Assembly (NCBI RefSeq): GCF_020216065.1
Contig: NZ_JAIWNA010000005.1
Span: 1-64,000 of the forward strand
Reading direction: 5' to 3'
From: Nocardia rosealba
Lineage (GTDB): Bacteria; Actinomycetota; Actinomycetes; Mycobacteriales; Mycobacteriaceae
DNA: 64,000 nt
Shown here: positions 50,569-57,705 of the stretch, one piece after another
Layout: each line of letters opens with the position of its first letter
How positions within the stretch are numbered: the first letter of the stretch is position 1
The notes under the pieces: generated by a model
Told to the model about the DNA's origin: nothing
What the model saw: the letters and a program-made list of their open reading frames with translations, nothing else
Databases searched by the model: none
Program-made: the position numbers and the translations under genes

Positions 50569-51947
50569 CCACGCACGGCGTCCACCGCTTCCGCGAGCAG
50601 GGCCAGGTACCGATCGGGATCCGGCACGGCCGCTTTGTCGGAATGCACGGAGAGCGTGATGGTTTCGCCGAGTCCGTGGATGCCGTGGGTCAGGTGCATG
50701 ACGGTGCCGAGCGCCGGAAATCCGCCGGTGAACAGGACCGGTGCGCCCGCGAAGGTGAGGTCGGCGGCGCCACGGTTCACGCTGGAGACGACGGTGTTGC
50801 CGTCGATCGTCTGCGGGGGCGTGTCGAGGTCGGCGCGGGCGACGTCACGCACCGCGAACAGCGCGGGAACGGTTTCACCGACTTGATCCTGCACGGCGAG
50901 AAGCGGATTCAGCGCGCGTTCACGACGGGTTCGCAGTTCGTCGGCGATCAGTTCGGCACGGACGCGCAGGTCTGGTTCCTCGATGTGCAGGTCGATGGAA
51001 AGACCTTGGTAGTTGTTGTGCGCGTTGCTCGATGCGGGCACGGCCATCGGCAGCGCGGCACCGAGGCGTTCCGGTGCTCGACCGTGCTCGGTGAGGTAGG
51101 TGGTGAGTGCGCGCGAAATCGCGGTCAGCGCAAGCACTGTCACTGTGACGTGCGCGCGGCGCAGCGTGTCCGCGGGGACGACGAGCATGCGGACCTGATG
51201 ATCGAGCGCCGCGACGGGCCGCATCGTGTTGAGCGCACCGGGCGTGAAGCCGGTTGTGGGCGCGGGCACTTCGCCGACGGCGGTGCGCTCGGCGAGTTCC
51301 CGTTGGGCACGGCCCGCCGCCAGACCACGGCGGAACGTCGCGATCAGCTGCTGGGGAAAACGTAGTACCCCAGGCACACTCGGATCCATCCATCCACAGA
51401 GTTGTCCCCAGTAATCCACAGGCCTCACCGGCGTTTTCACAGGATCTACTCGGTGTTTCACCGAGTTATCCACAGACACATCGGGATGCCTGTGGACAAA
51501 CAGGGATCTGGTGAGTGCGGCCGCACGGGTGCCGTCGGCGAGAGCATGGGAGATCTGAACCACCGCCACCATCGACGGCCCGATCGACATCGGCGCATCA
51601 CGGACACCACGGAAAACATGCAGCCGCCAGGGCCGTTCGGTGGCATCGACACCGGTACCCAGAAGTTCGCCGAGCCGGTCGAGCAGAGTGGGCCACGGCA
51701 GGCCGTCGGGCCGGTGGGCAATGAATTGCTGGGGAATGAATTCGGCCGGAATCCAGTGCGGATAGTCGAGGTCGCGCGCGGTCTCGCGCAACCGGCAGCA
51801 CAAGTCGGGAATGTGCGCTACGCGTTCGGCAACGGCGGCGCGCAGTTCCTCAGTAGGAGTAGGGGTTTCGGCGAAACAGTAGAGCAGGAACACATCATTG
51901 GCGGTGCGGCGCGACAGCCAGAACATCGTCGCGTCGCGCGGGGCCAT
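50565..51947 (-). CDS. Wax ester synthase/diacylglycerol acyltransferase-family protein
   Basis: A 460-residue protein of the bifunctional WS/DGAT family (two chloramphenicol-acetyltransferase-like halves). The catalytic HHxxxDG motif is here SHALADG (about 138-144): the second His, which is the catalytic base, is kept but the first is Ser. N-terminal APRDATMFWLSRRTANDVF and C-terminal FAGAPVLFTGGFPALGTVMH segments fit. It would make triacylglycerol or wax ester from acyl-CoA. The ATG at 51947 lies before the APRD segment. A run of DnaA-box-like sequences is embedded at 51390-51499. Confidence 0.85.
   Translation of the reverse strand: MAPRDATMFWLSRRTANDVFLLYCFAETPTPTEELRAAVAERVAHIPDLCCRLRETARDLDYPHWIPAEFIPQQFIAHRPDGLPWPTLLDRLGELLGTGVDATERPWRLHVFRGVRDAPMSIGPSMVAVVQISHALADGTRAAALTRSLFVHRHPDVSVDNSVKHRVDPVKTPVRPVDYWGQLCGWMDPSVPGVLRFPQQLIATFRRGLAAGRAQRELAERTAVGEVPAPTTGFTPGALNTMRPVAALDHQVRMLVVPADTLRRAHVTVTVLALTAISRALTTYLTEHGRAPERLGAALPMAVPASSNAHNNYQGLSIDLHIEEPDLRVRAELIADELRTRRERALNPLLAVQDQVGETVPALFAVRDVARADLDTPPQTIDGNTVVSSVNRGAADLTFAGAPVLFTGGFPALGTVMHLTHGIHGLGETITLSVHSDKAAVPDPDRYLALLAEAVDAVRG
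51390..51499. promoter_or_regulatory. Cluster of DnaA-box-like 9-mers inside the WS/DGAT gene
   Basis: CCATCCACA (51390), TTGTCCCCA (51402), TAATCCACA (51412), GTTTTCACA (51433), TTATCCACA (51466, perfect) and TGTGGACAA (51491; reverse complement TTGTCCACA, perfect) lie within 110 bp. They fall in codons for the low-constraint linker between the two halves of the acyltransferase. Confidence 0.5.
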
Positions 51948-52041
51948 TCTGGTCACCCGGCCACGATAGGCCACGCCGAGAGAAGGCCCCGAGTCCTATC
52001 GACCCGGGGCCCGAACTGCCCGGTTCAGGCGCATCGGCGGT

Positions 52042-52239
52042 TCAGCCGCGCGCGAACTGTCCTGCGGTGACGTCGGCGAGAAACGCTCGCCACGCTCCTG
52101 GTCCGAAGGCCAGCACGGGGCCACGCCCGTGATCCTTGGTGTCGCGGACCGCGATCTCGCCGCCGGTGAGAAAGGCGACTTCCACGCAGTTTCCATCGGG
52201 ACCGCTGTAGGTGCTCTTGCGCCACACAGCGCCCGTCAC
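52042..52239 (-). CDS. DUF397-family protein
   Basis: A 65-residue protein with the family signature VWRKSTYSGPDGNCVEVAFL and EIAVRDTKDHGRGPVLAFGP. DUF397 proteins usually accompany an XRE regulator and are thought to act as antagonists or toxin-like partners in actinobacterial HTH/DUF397 pairs. The GTG at 52239 is chosen because GGAGG lies 5 nt upstream; another GTG at 52251 is possible. No XRE gene lies directly upstream on this strand; the nearest is at 50122 on the opposite strand. Confidence 0.9.
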   Translation of the reverse strand: MTGAVWRKSTYSGPDGNCVEVAFLTGGEIAVRDTKDHGRGPVLAFGPGAWRAFLADVTAGQFARG

Positions 52240-52335
52240 ATCAACCTCCACAGCACTTGCTCCTTTGCATCAGTGAGAACGGGATAACACCGCCGAATCG
52301 GTTCAGCATTTCCGATTTCCGGCGCGACCGACGAG

Positions 52336-52488
52336 TTACTTCGTGGCACCCACAGCACTGCCACCCGGAACGCGCAACCGATCGGCACGAACCAGCGCAT
52401 GAGGCGTTTCCGCCTCCGGGGGCTGCCCCCGCGGAAGAAACACTAGCAGGTCTTCCGCAAGTTTGCGGATGAGAATTTGCTTTCTCAT
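52336..52488 (-). CDS. Doubtful small ORF
   Basis: A 50-codon frame beginning MRKQILIRKLAEDLLVFLPR and ending PGGSAVGATK. The amphipathic N-terminus is protein-like, but the ribosome-binding site is weak and the region has lower GC. It lies in the 430-bp gap upstream of DUF397. It may be a gene remnant or non-coding. Confidence 0.25.
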   Translation of the reverse strand: MRKQILIRKLAEDLLVFLPRGQPPEAETPHALVRADRLRVPGGSAVGATK

Positions 52489-52671
52489 ATCCGTTTGCCA
52501 AGCTTGCGAAGGTTTGCGTTTGCGGCAGCATTGCCAGGCCCTCCTACCCATTCCCCACGGGCTTGACACATGCGGATTTACTTCCATGTGATTGGTTCGT
52601 GATACGTCACATTCCTGCTCGCCTCACAGGCCACATCAGCACCATCCGAAGTGGACGTGGATCATGGGGGG

Positions 52672-53157
52672 ATGATCTCCCGTGACCGCGACGCCGCAGG
52701 TCGTGCCCGTAACGACCGCCCACGCGACCGACTGGGCCGACCACTGCCGCCCGGCAGTGCCGGAGTAGCCCGAATTCCCGATGATCTCGAGTTGACCCCC
52801 CAGCAAACTCTGACCTTCGCCCAGCAACTGCTGGACGACGGATTGGCATTCAACGCACACGAGGTTTTGGAGGCGGCCTGGAAGAACGGGCCGGTTGCCG
52901 AGCGGATGCTCTGGCAGGGTCTTGCCCAATATGCCGTCGGCCTGACCCACATCCAGCGTGGCAACGCCAAGGGTGCGACCACGCTGCTGCGGCGCGCCTG
53001 CGAGCGGCTCGGCGCCTACCCGGCGAATGCCCAGCAGCACGATGTCGACCGTGCGGGCCTGATCTCCTACGCCGAACAGCTGCTCGACGCCGTCGAAGGC
53101 GGCGCCCAGCTCACCGACGAACAGCTGCGGCCGAGGCTGCGCCGCACGACCGACTAG
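52672..53157 (+). CDS. DUF309-domain protein
   Basis: A 161-residue helical protein with the DUF309 motif FNAHEVLEAAWKNGPVAERM, then LWQGLAQYAVGLTHIQRGN. DUF309 proteins are small, often metal-dependent-looking helix bundles with His and Glu in this motif; their function is unknown. The ATG at 52672 is preceded immediately by GGGGGG. An in-frame GTG at 52651 could be used instead. Its end overlaps the -10 box of gluQRS, so the two are closely spaced on one strand. Confidence 0.82.
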   Translation: MISRDRDAAGRARNDRPRDRLGRPLPPGSAGVARIPDDLELTPQQTLTFAQQLLDDGLAFNAHEVLEAAWKNGPVAERMLWQGLAQYAVGLTHIQRGNAKGATTLLRRACERLGAYPANAQQHDVDRAGLISYAEQLLDAVEGGAQLTDEQLRPRLRRTTD

Positions 53158-53160
53158 GAT
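53155..53160 (+). promoter_or_regulatory. -10 box, leaderless start of gluQRS
   Basis: TAGGAT contains the last bases of the DUF309 stop codon and lies exactly 7 nt before the GTG of gluQRS. This fits a leaderless start. Confidence 0.55.
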
Positions 53161-53167
53161 CGGACAG

Positions 53168-54088
53168 GTGTCCAGTTCACCAGGTGCAGGCCGCTATGCC
53201 CCGAGCCCCTCGGGCGAGCTCCACCTGGGCAATCTGCGCACCGCCATCCTGGCCTGGCTCTACGCCCGCACCACCGGGCGCGCGTTCCGGATGCGCATCG
53301 ACGACCTCGACCGCGTCCGCCCGGGCGCGGCACAACGCCAGCTCGACGACCTCGCCGCCATCGGACTCGACTGGGACGGCCCTGTCCTGCGGCAATCCGA
53401 CCGGCTCGCGGTCTACGAGTCGACGATCGAGGAACTCACCGCGGCCGGGCGCACTTACGAATGTTTCTGCACCAGACGTGAAATCCAGCAGGCCGCCGCC
53501 GCACCGCACGGGCCGATGGGGGCCTACCCCGGCACCTGCCGCACCCTCACCGACGCACAGCGTGCCGCTCGCCGGGCCGAAGGCCGTTCGCCCGCAGTGC
53601 GATTGCGCGCCGACGTGACCGACTACGAGATCACCGACCTGCGCCACGGCCGCTACCGAGGCGCCGTCGACGATCTGGTGCTGCGCCGGGGTGACGGCAT
53701 CCCCGCCTACAACCTCACCGTCGTGGTCGACGACGCCGCCCAGGGCGTGGATCAAGTGGTGCGCGGCGACGACCTGCTGCCGTCCACCCCCCGCCAGGCC
53801 TATCTCGCCGACCTGCTCGGCCTGCCGCGGCCCACCTACGCCCATGTTCCGTTGGTACTCAATACCGAAGGCAGAAGACTCGCCAAACGCGATGGGGCGG
53901 TGAGCCTTTCCGACCAGATCGCGCTCGGCAACACGCCCGGCGACGTGGTGGCGGCGATCGCCGATTCACTCGGATATGCCGCTCGCACAACGGCAGAGCT
54001 CCGCGCGGTTTTCGACCCGGCGCGCATCCCGGAGAAACCATGGATACTCGAGCCTATCGGGTTGTTCCAACCAGACCGATGTCCGTAA
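53168..54088 (+). CDS. gluQ: Glutamyl-Q tRNA(Asp) synthetase
   Basis: A 306-residue truncated glutamyl-tRNA synthetase without the anticodon-binding domain. The HIGH-like motif is [17 protein letters not shown] at about 10-26 and the KMSKS-like motif is [12 protein letters not shown] near 238. A zinc-binding segment ECFCTRREI with a later PGTC follows the family. It attaches glutamate to queuosine in tRNA(Asp) in the cytoplasm. The presence of tgt and a queuosine-precursor transporter 1.5-3 kb away supports this role. Confidence 0.93.
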   Translation: MSSSPGAGRYAPSPSGELHLGNLRTAILAWLYARTTGRAFRMRIDDLDRVRPGAAQRQLDDLAAIGLDWDGPVLRQSDRLAVYESTIEELTAAGRTYECFCTRREIQQAAAAPHGPMGAYPGTCRTLTDAQRAARRAEGRSPAVRLRADVTDYEITDLRHGRYRGAVDDLVLRRGDGIPAYNLTVVVDDAAQGVDQVVRGDDLLPSTPRQAYLADLLGLPRPTYAHVPLVLNTEGRRLAKRDGAVSLSDQIALGNTPGDVVAAIADSLGYAARTTAELRAVFDPARIPEKPWILEPIGLFQPDRCP

Positions 54089-54131
54089 CGTACGCAACGA
54101 CCGATCTACTGATCACGACGAGGACGAATTT

Positions 54132-54839
54132 ATGACCAGCGGTGGTTACGACCCCAATCAGTACCCGCAGGGCGGTCAGCCCGGCGGCTACGGCCAGGAC
54201 CCCTACGGCCAGCAGCAGCCGGGATACGGACAGCAGCAGCAGCCTTACGGTCAGCCGACTCCCGGATACGGCCAGCCGGTGCCCGGTTACGGGCAGGCCG
54301 ACCCCTACGGTCAGCAGCAGCCCGCCTACGGCCAGCAGCCGTACGGGCAGCCGCAGCCCGGTTACGGTGCCGATCCGTACAACCAGCAGGGTTTCGGTGG
54401 CGCACAGGCAGGTGACCTCGGTACCCGCCTCGGCGCGAGGGTCATCGACGGTTTCATCATCGGTATTCCGCTGGGAATCCTGAACTTCGTCCTCGGTATG
54501 GCACTGATGGACAGCCCGTTCCTCGCAGGCATCATCCTGTGGGTGATCATGGGCATCGCTTACGTGGGCTACAACGTGGGCTTCGAAGTGACGCAGGGCA
54601 CCACCCTCGGCAAGAAGCTGCTCGGCCTGCGGGTCGTCGCCCCCGGTGGCGCGCCGAAGCTCACCCCTGAGGCCTCGCTCAAGCGCAATATCTTCCTTGC
54701 GCCCCTGGCCATCTACTGCCTCGGTGGCCTGGTCACCACCGGCCTTTCCATCTACATCGCGGTCACCATCAACAACGACCCGAACAAGCAGGGCTGGCAC
54801 GACAAGCTCGCAGGCGGAACCCAGGTCGTCAAGGGCTGA
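54132..54839 (+). CDS. RDD-family membrane protein
   Basis: A 235-residue protein. The N-terminal cytoplasmic 90 residues are a Gly/Gln/Tyr/Pro tract (PGYGQ and DPYGQQQ units). The RDD domain follows with three or four transmembrane helices: [20 protein letters not shown], then [19 protein letters not shown] and [15 protein letters not shown], and a final helix about 205-225. GAGGACGAATTT serves as ribosome-binding site. Paralogues of this Gln-rich plan are common in Nocardia. The transport substrate, if any, is unknown. Confidence 0.88.
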   Translation: MTSGGYDPNQYPQGGQPGGYGQDPYGQQQPGYGQQQQPYGQPTPGYGQPVPGYGQADPYGQQQPAYGQQPYGQPQPGYGADPYNQQGFGGAQAGDLGTRLGARVIDGFIIGIPLGILNFVLGMALMDSPFLAGIILWVIMGIAYVGYNVGFEVTQGTTLGKKLLGLRVVAPGGAPKLTPEASLKRNIFLAPLAIYCLGGLVTTGLSIYIAVTINNDPNKQGWHDKLAGGTQVVKG

Positions 54840-54865
54840 TTCAGCTCCGACCTGCGAAAACGCCA

Positions 54866-54898
54866 AGGGGCGCTTCCGGATTCCGGAAGCGCCCCTTG
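54866..54898. terminator. Bidirectional terminator
   Basis: AAGGGGCGCTTCCGGA (54866-54881), one T, and its exact reverse complement (54883-54898). It lies between the convergent RDD and DUF4190 genes and would serve both. Confidence 0.85.
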
Positions 54899-54913
54899 TG
54901 TTGTCCGCGTAAG

Positions 54914-55477
54914 TCAGTAGGTGGACGAAGAATCCATCCCGCCGACCACACCGAGGACCACCACGAAAACGATGTAGAGCAGCCAGAGCACCAGGGAGAT
55001 GGCACCGATCCAGATGCCGGCCTGCGCCATCCCCTTGCCTTCACCCCCGCGTTCCTTGATCTGGTTGATCGCCATCACACCGAGAATGATGCCGACCACC
55101 GAACCGACACCGCAGCTGCACAGGCCGATCAGCGACGACACCAGGGCACCGATGGCGAGACCGTTCGTGCCCTGCGGCTGCGGGTACGCACCGTACGGGT
55201 TGTAGGCCCCGGCCGCCGGATACCCGCCGTACTGCGGCTGCTGCGGATACTGCGGCGCGGCAGGCTGCTGATAGTTCGGGTACTGCGGCTGCGACGGCGG
55301 CGGCTGCTGCTGCGGGTATTGCGGCGCGGACTGCTGCGGATTGGACGGGTAGCTCGAAGGCTGCGACGGCGGGGCGGTCGGGTACTGCGGCACCGAACCC
55401 GGCGCGCCGGACTCCGGTGACACGCCGGAACCGCCGTACTGCTTCCACCACTCGTCGGAATCGCCGGGATTCGTCAT
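54914..55477 (-). CDS. DUF4190-domain membrane protein
   Basis: A 187-residue protein with a cytoplasmic N-terminus of about 100 residues rich in Pro, Gln and Tyr (PQYPQQ units) and a C-terminal DUF4190 domain with two transmembrane helices: GLAIGALVSSLIGLCSCGVG and GIWIGAISLVLWLLYIVFVV, separated by GVMAINQIKERGGEGKG. Such proteins are widespread in actinobacteria and of unknown function. The ATG is at 55477. Confidence 0.87.
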   Translation of the reverse strand: MTNPGDSDEWWKQYGGSGVSPESGAPGSVPQYPTAPPSQPSSYPSNPQQSAPQYPQQQPPPSQPQYPNYQQPAAPQYPQQPQYGGYPAAGAYNPYGAYPQPQGTNGLAIGALVSSLIGLCSCGVGSVVGIILGVMAINQIKERGGEGKGMAQAGIWIGAISLVLWLLYIVFVVVLGVVGGMDSSSTY

Positions 55478-55504
55478 TGCTACAGACTATGGCATGCATG
55501 GTTG

Positions 55505-55523
55505 GAGCGCTGGTGCGCTCGAG
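55505..55523. repeat. Intergenic hairpin GAGCGC-TGGT-GCGCTC, second copy
   Basis: GAGCGC (55505-55510), TGGT, GCGCTC (55515-55520), GAG. With flanking TTG before, this matches 17655-17673 except for one loop base. It lies about 40 bp upstream of the GTG of the queuosine-precursor transporter. Confidence 0.5.
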
Positions 55524-55559
55524 CGGGGCCCTTCGGGCGCCTGAGGGAGGATGTAACCC

Positions 55560-56333
55560 GTGACTGATGCAAACTCGCTCGACAAACCCGCCGAATCTGG
55601 GCACCCCGCGCCGAAGCATGCGGCATTCGCCCAGGTAGCGCGGGGGTTCTATCCGGTAATCGTCGCCGTGTTCACCGCGACGCTGATCATTTCCAACATC
55701 TGCGCCACCAAGGGCGTGGAGTTCTTCTCCGGCAGTTCGGTCGTGCTCGGCCCGCTGCAGATCCTGCCGATCGCCACCGACGGCGCCTTCTTCCTGTTCC
55801 CGCTGGCCTACATCCTGGGTGACGTGCTCAGCGAGGTCTACGGCTTCCGCGCCACTCGCCACGCCATCTACACCGGTTTCGCGGCGCTGCTGCTCACCGT
55901 CGGCTGCTTCTTCGTCGCCGTCCGGCTGCCTGCCGCCGGCTTCTACGAGAACCAGGAAGCGTTCCGCACCGTCCTCGGCACCACCCCGCAGCTGGTGCTC
56001 GCCGGGCTCGCCGGGTACTTCGTGGGCCAGTTGCTGAACTCGGCGACGCTGGTGTTCATCAAGGAACGCACCAAGGAGAAGCACCTGTGGGCCCGGCTGA
56101 TCGGGTCGACCGTGGTCGGCGAGTTCGCCGACACCCTGATCTTCTGCTCGATCGCCGCCCCGGCGATCGGCATCGACACCTGGCAGTCGTTCGTCAACTT
56201 CGTGATCGTCGGCTTCATCTGGAAGACGGTGTGCGAGGTGCTCGTCCTCCCCATCACGTACCGCGTCATCGCGATCCTCAAGAAGAAGGAGCCGACCTAC
56301 GCCCCGGCGCAGGTCGACGCCCTCCACGACTAG
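55560..56333 (+). CDS. Queuosine precursor transporter (YhhQ/QPTR family)
   Basis: A 257-residue membrane protein with six predicted helices. Family segments are IISNICATKGVEFF, FFLFPLAYILGDVLSEVYGF (the conserved D-E pair) and GEFADTLIFCSIAAPAIG. It imports queuine or preQ0/preQ1. The GTG at 55560 has GGGAGGATG upstream. The adjacent convergent gene is tgt, and gluQRS is 2 kb away, so it probably supplies the salvaged base to Tgt. Confidence 0.9.
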   Translation: MTDANSLDKPAESGHPAPKHAAFAQVARGFYPVIVAVFTATLIISNICATKGVEFFSGSSVVLGPLQILPIATDGAFFLFPLAYILGDVLSEVYGFRATRHAIYTGFAALLLTVGCFFVAVRLPAAGFYENQEAFRTVLGTTPQLVLAGLAGYFVGQLLNSATLVFIKERTKEKHLWARLIGSTVVGEFADTLIFCSIAAPAIGIDTWQSFVNFVIVGFIWKTVCEVLVLPITYRVIAILKKKEPTYAPAQVDALHD

Positions 56334-56362
56334 GCCGCACGCTGACAGCTGGGCACTTGATC

Positions 56363-56415
56363 ACCACGCTCTGGTGGCGTTCGCCTCTCGGCCGATGCCG
56401 CCACCAGAGCGTGGT
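56363..56415. terminator. Long stem-loop between the transporter and tgt genes
   Basis: ACCACGCTCTGGTGGCG (56363-56379) and its perfect reverse complement (56399-56415) flank a 19-base loop. The two genes converge on it, so it may terminate both. There is no T-run. The surrounding GAT-ACC bases are also nearly symmetric. Confidence 0.6.
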
Positions 56416-56431
56416 AATCGAACGACCAGGT

Positions 56432-57685
56432 CTACTCCCCCGGGGCTTTGATGCGGCCTTGCCACTGGCCGAGGAATTCCTTTTTGAACTCGTCGAAGTA
56501 GCCGCCTTCGATGCTCGCGCGGATCCGGTCGACCAGGCGGACGGTGAACCGCTCGTTGTGGATGGTGCACAGCGTCGCCGAGAGCATCTCCTTGGCCTTG
56601 AACAGGTGATGCAGGTAGGCGCGGGTGTAGTGCGCGCAGGTGTAGCAGTCGCAGTTCTCGTCGATGGGGGTGAAATCGCGGCGGAAGCGGCTGGTGTTGA
56701 TGTTGAACCGGCCTTCGTCGACGTAGATCGCCGCATTGCGCGCCACTCGTGAGGGGTTCACGCAGTCGAAGGTGTCGGCGCCGTTCTCGATGGCGACGAA
56801 CATGTCCTCGGGCTCGCTGATGCCGAGCATGTGCCTCGGCTTGGCCTCGGGCAGCTCGTCGCAGCACCAGCCGACGATGGTGCCGAGGTTGTGTTTCTCC
56901 AGCGCACCGCCGATGCCGTAGCCGTCGAATTCTGTTCCGCCACTGCCCCGGATCGATTCGAGTTCACGGCAGGCCTTGCGGCGCAGGTCTTCGTACTGCG
57001 CGCCCTGGATCACCGCGAACAGCGCCTGGTACGGCCGGTGCGTGCGGGCGGCGGTGAGCCGTTCGTGCTCATCGATGCAGCGTTGCGCCCACTCGTGCGT
57101 GCGCTGCAGCGACTTCTCCTGGTAGCCACGGGTATTCATCAGGGTGGTGAGTTCGTCGAAGGCGAACATGATGTCGGCGCCGAGCTGGTGCTGGATGCCC
57201 ATCGACACCTCGGGGGTGAACCGGTGCTTCGAGCCGTCGAGGTGGGACCGGAAGGTGACGCCGTCGTCGTCGACGGTGGCGAGGCGCTCCTTGCCTGGCG
57301 CGATCACCTGATCGGAGCGCACCCCGACCGCCTCCATCGCGAGCACCTTCTTGAAGCCGACACCCAGCGACATCACCTGGAAGCCACCGCTGTCGGTGAA
57401 GGTCGGCCCGTCCCAGTTCATGAACTTCCCGAGCCCACCCGCCTCGTCGACGATGTCGGACCCCGGCTGCAGATAGAGGTGGTAGGCGTTGGCGAGCAAC
57501 GCCTGCGCCCCCAGCTCCTTCATCGTCTCCGGCAGCACAGCCTTCACCGACGCCTTCGTCCCCACCGGAATGAAGGCGGGCGTCGCGATCTCCCCGTGCG
57601 GCGTGCCGATGACACCGGTACGCCCATGCCGGCCCCCGTCGAGACGGGTACCTACCGTGAAGGAGAATTCGCTGCTGTCGGCCAC
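56432..57685 (-). CDS. tgt: tRNA-guanine transglycosylase
   Basis: A 417-residue enzyme, slightly longer than the E. coli form. It exchanges guanine at tRNA position 34 for preQ1 or queuine. The substrate-recognition segment is TFTDSGGFQVMSLG, the nucleophilic Asp is in DTFDCVNPSRVARNAA, and the zinc site is CDCYTCAHYTRAYLHHL. The ATG is at 57685 and a shorter start is not suggested. With the neighbouring transporter it fits queuosine salvage; no queD, queC, queE, queF, queA or queG is visible here. Confidence 0.95.
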   Translation of the reverse strand: MADSSEFSFTVGTRLDGGRHGRTGVIGTPHGEIATPAFIPVGTKASVKAVLPETMKELGAQALLANAYHLYLQPGSDIVDEAGGLGKFMNWDGPTFTDSGGFQVMSLGVGFKKVLAMEAVGVRSDQVIAPGKERLATVDDDGVTFRSHLDGSKHRFTPEVSMGIQHQLGADIMFAFDELTTLMNTRGYQEKSLQRTHEWAQRCIDEHERLTAARTHRPYQALFAVIQGAQYEDLRRKACRELESIRGSGGTEFDGYGIGGALEKHNLGTIVGWCCDELPEAKPRHMLGISEPEDMFVAIENGADTFDCVNPSRVARNAAIYVDEGRFNINTSRFRRDFTPIDENCDCYTCAHYTRAYLHHLFKAKEMLSATLCTIHNERFTVRLVDRIRASIEGGYFDEFKKEFLGQWQGRIKAPGE

Positions 57686-57705
57686 CCGCCCATGGTGCCA
57701 GGGCC

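Noticed and set aside
51390-51499. Origin of replication
   Set aside because: DnaA-like boxes are present but no AT-rich unwinding region, dnaA or dnaN is near; the segment is within a coding gene.
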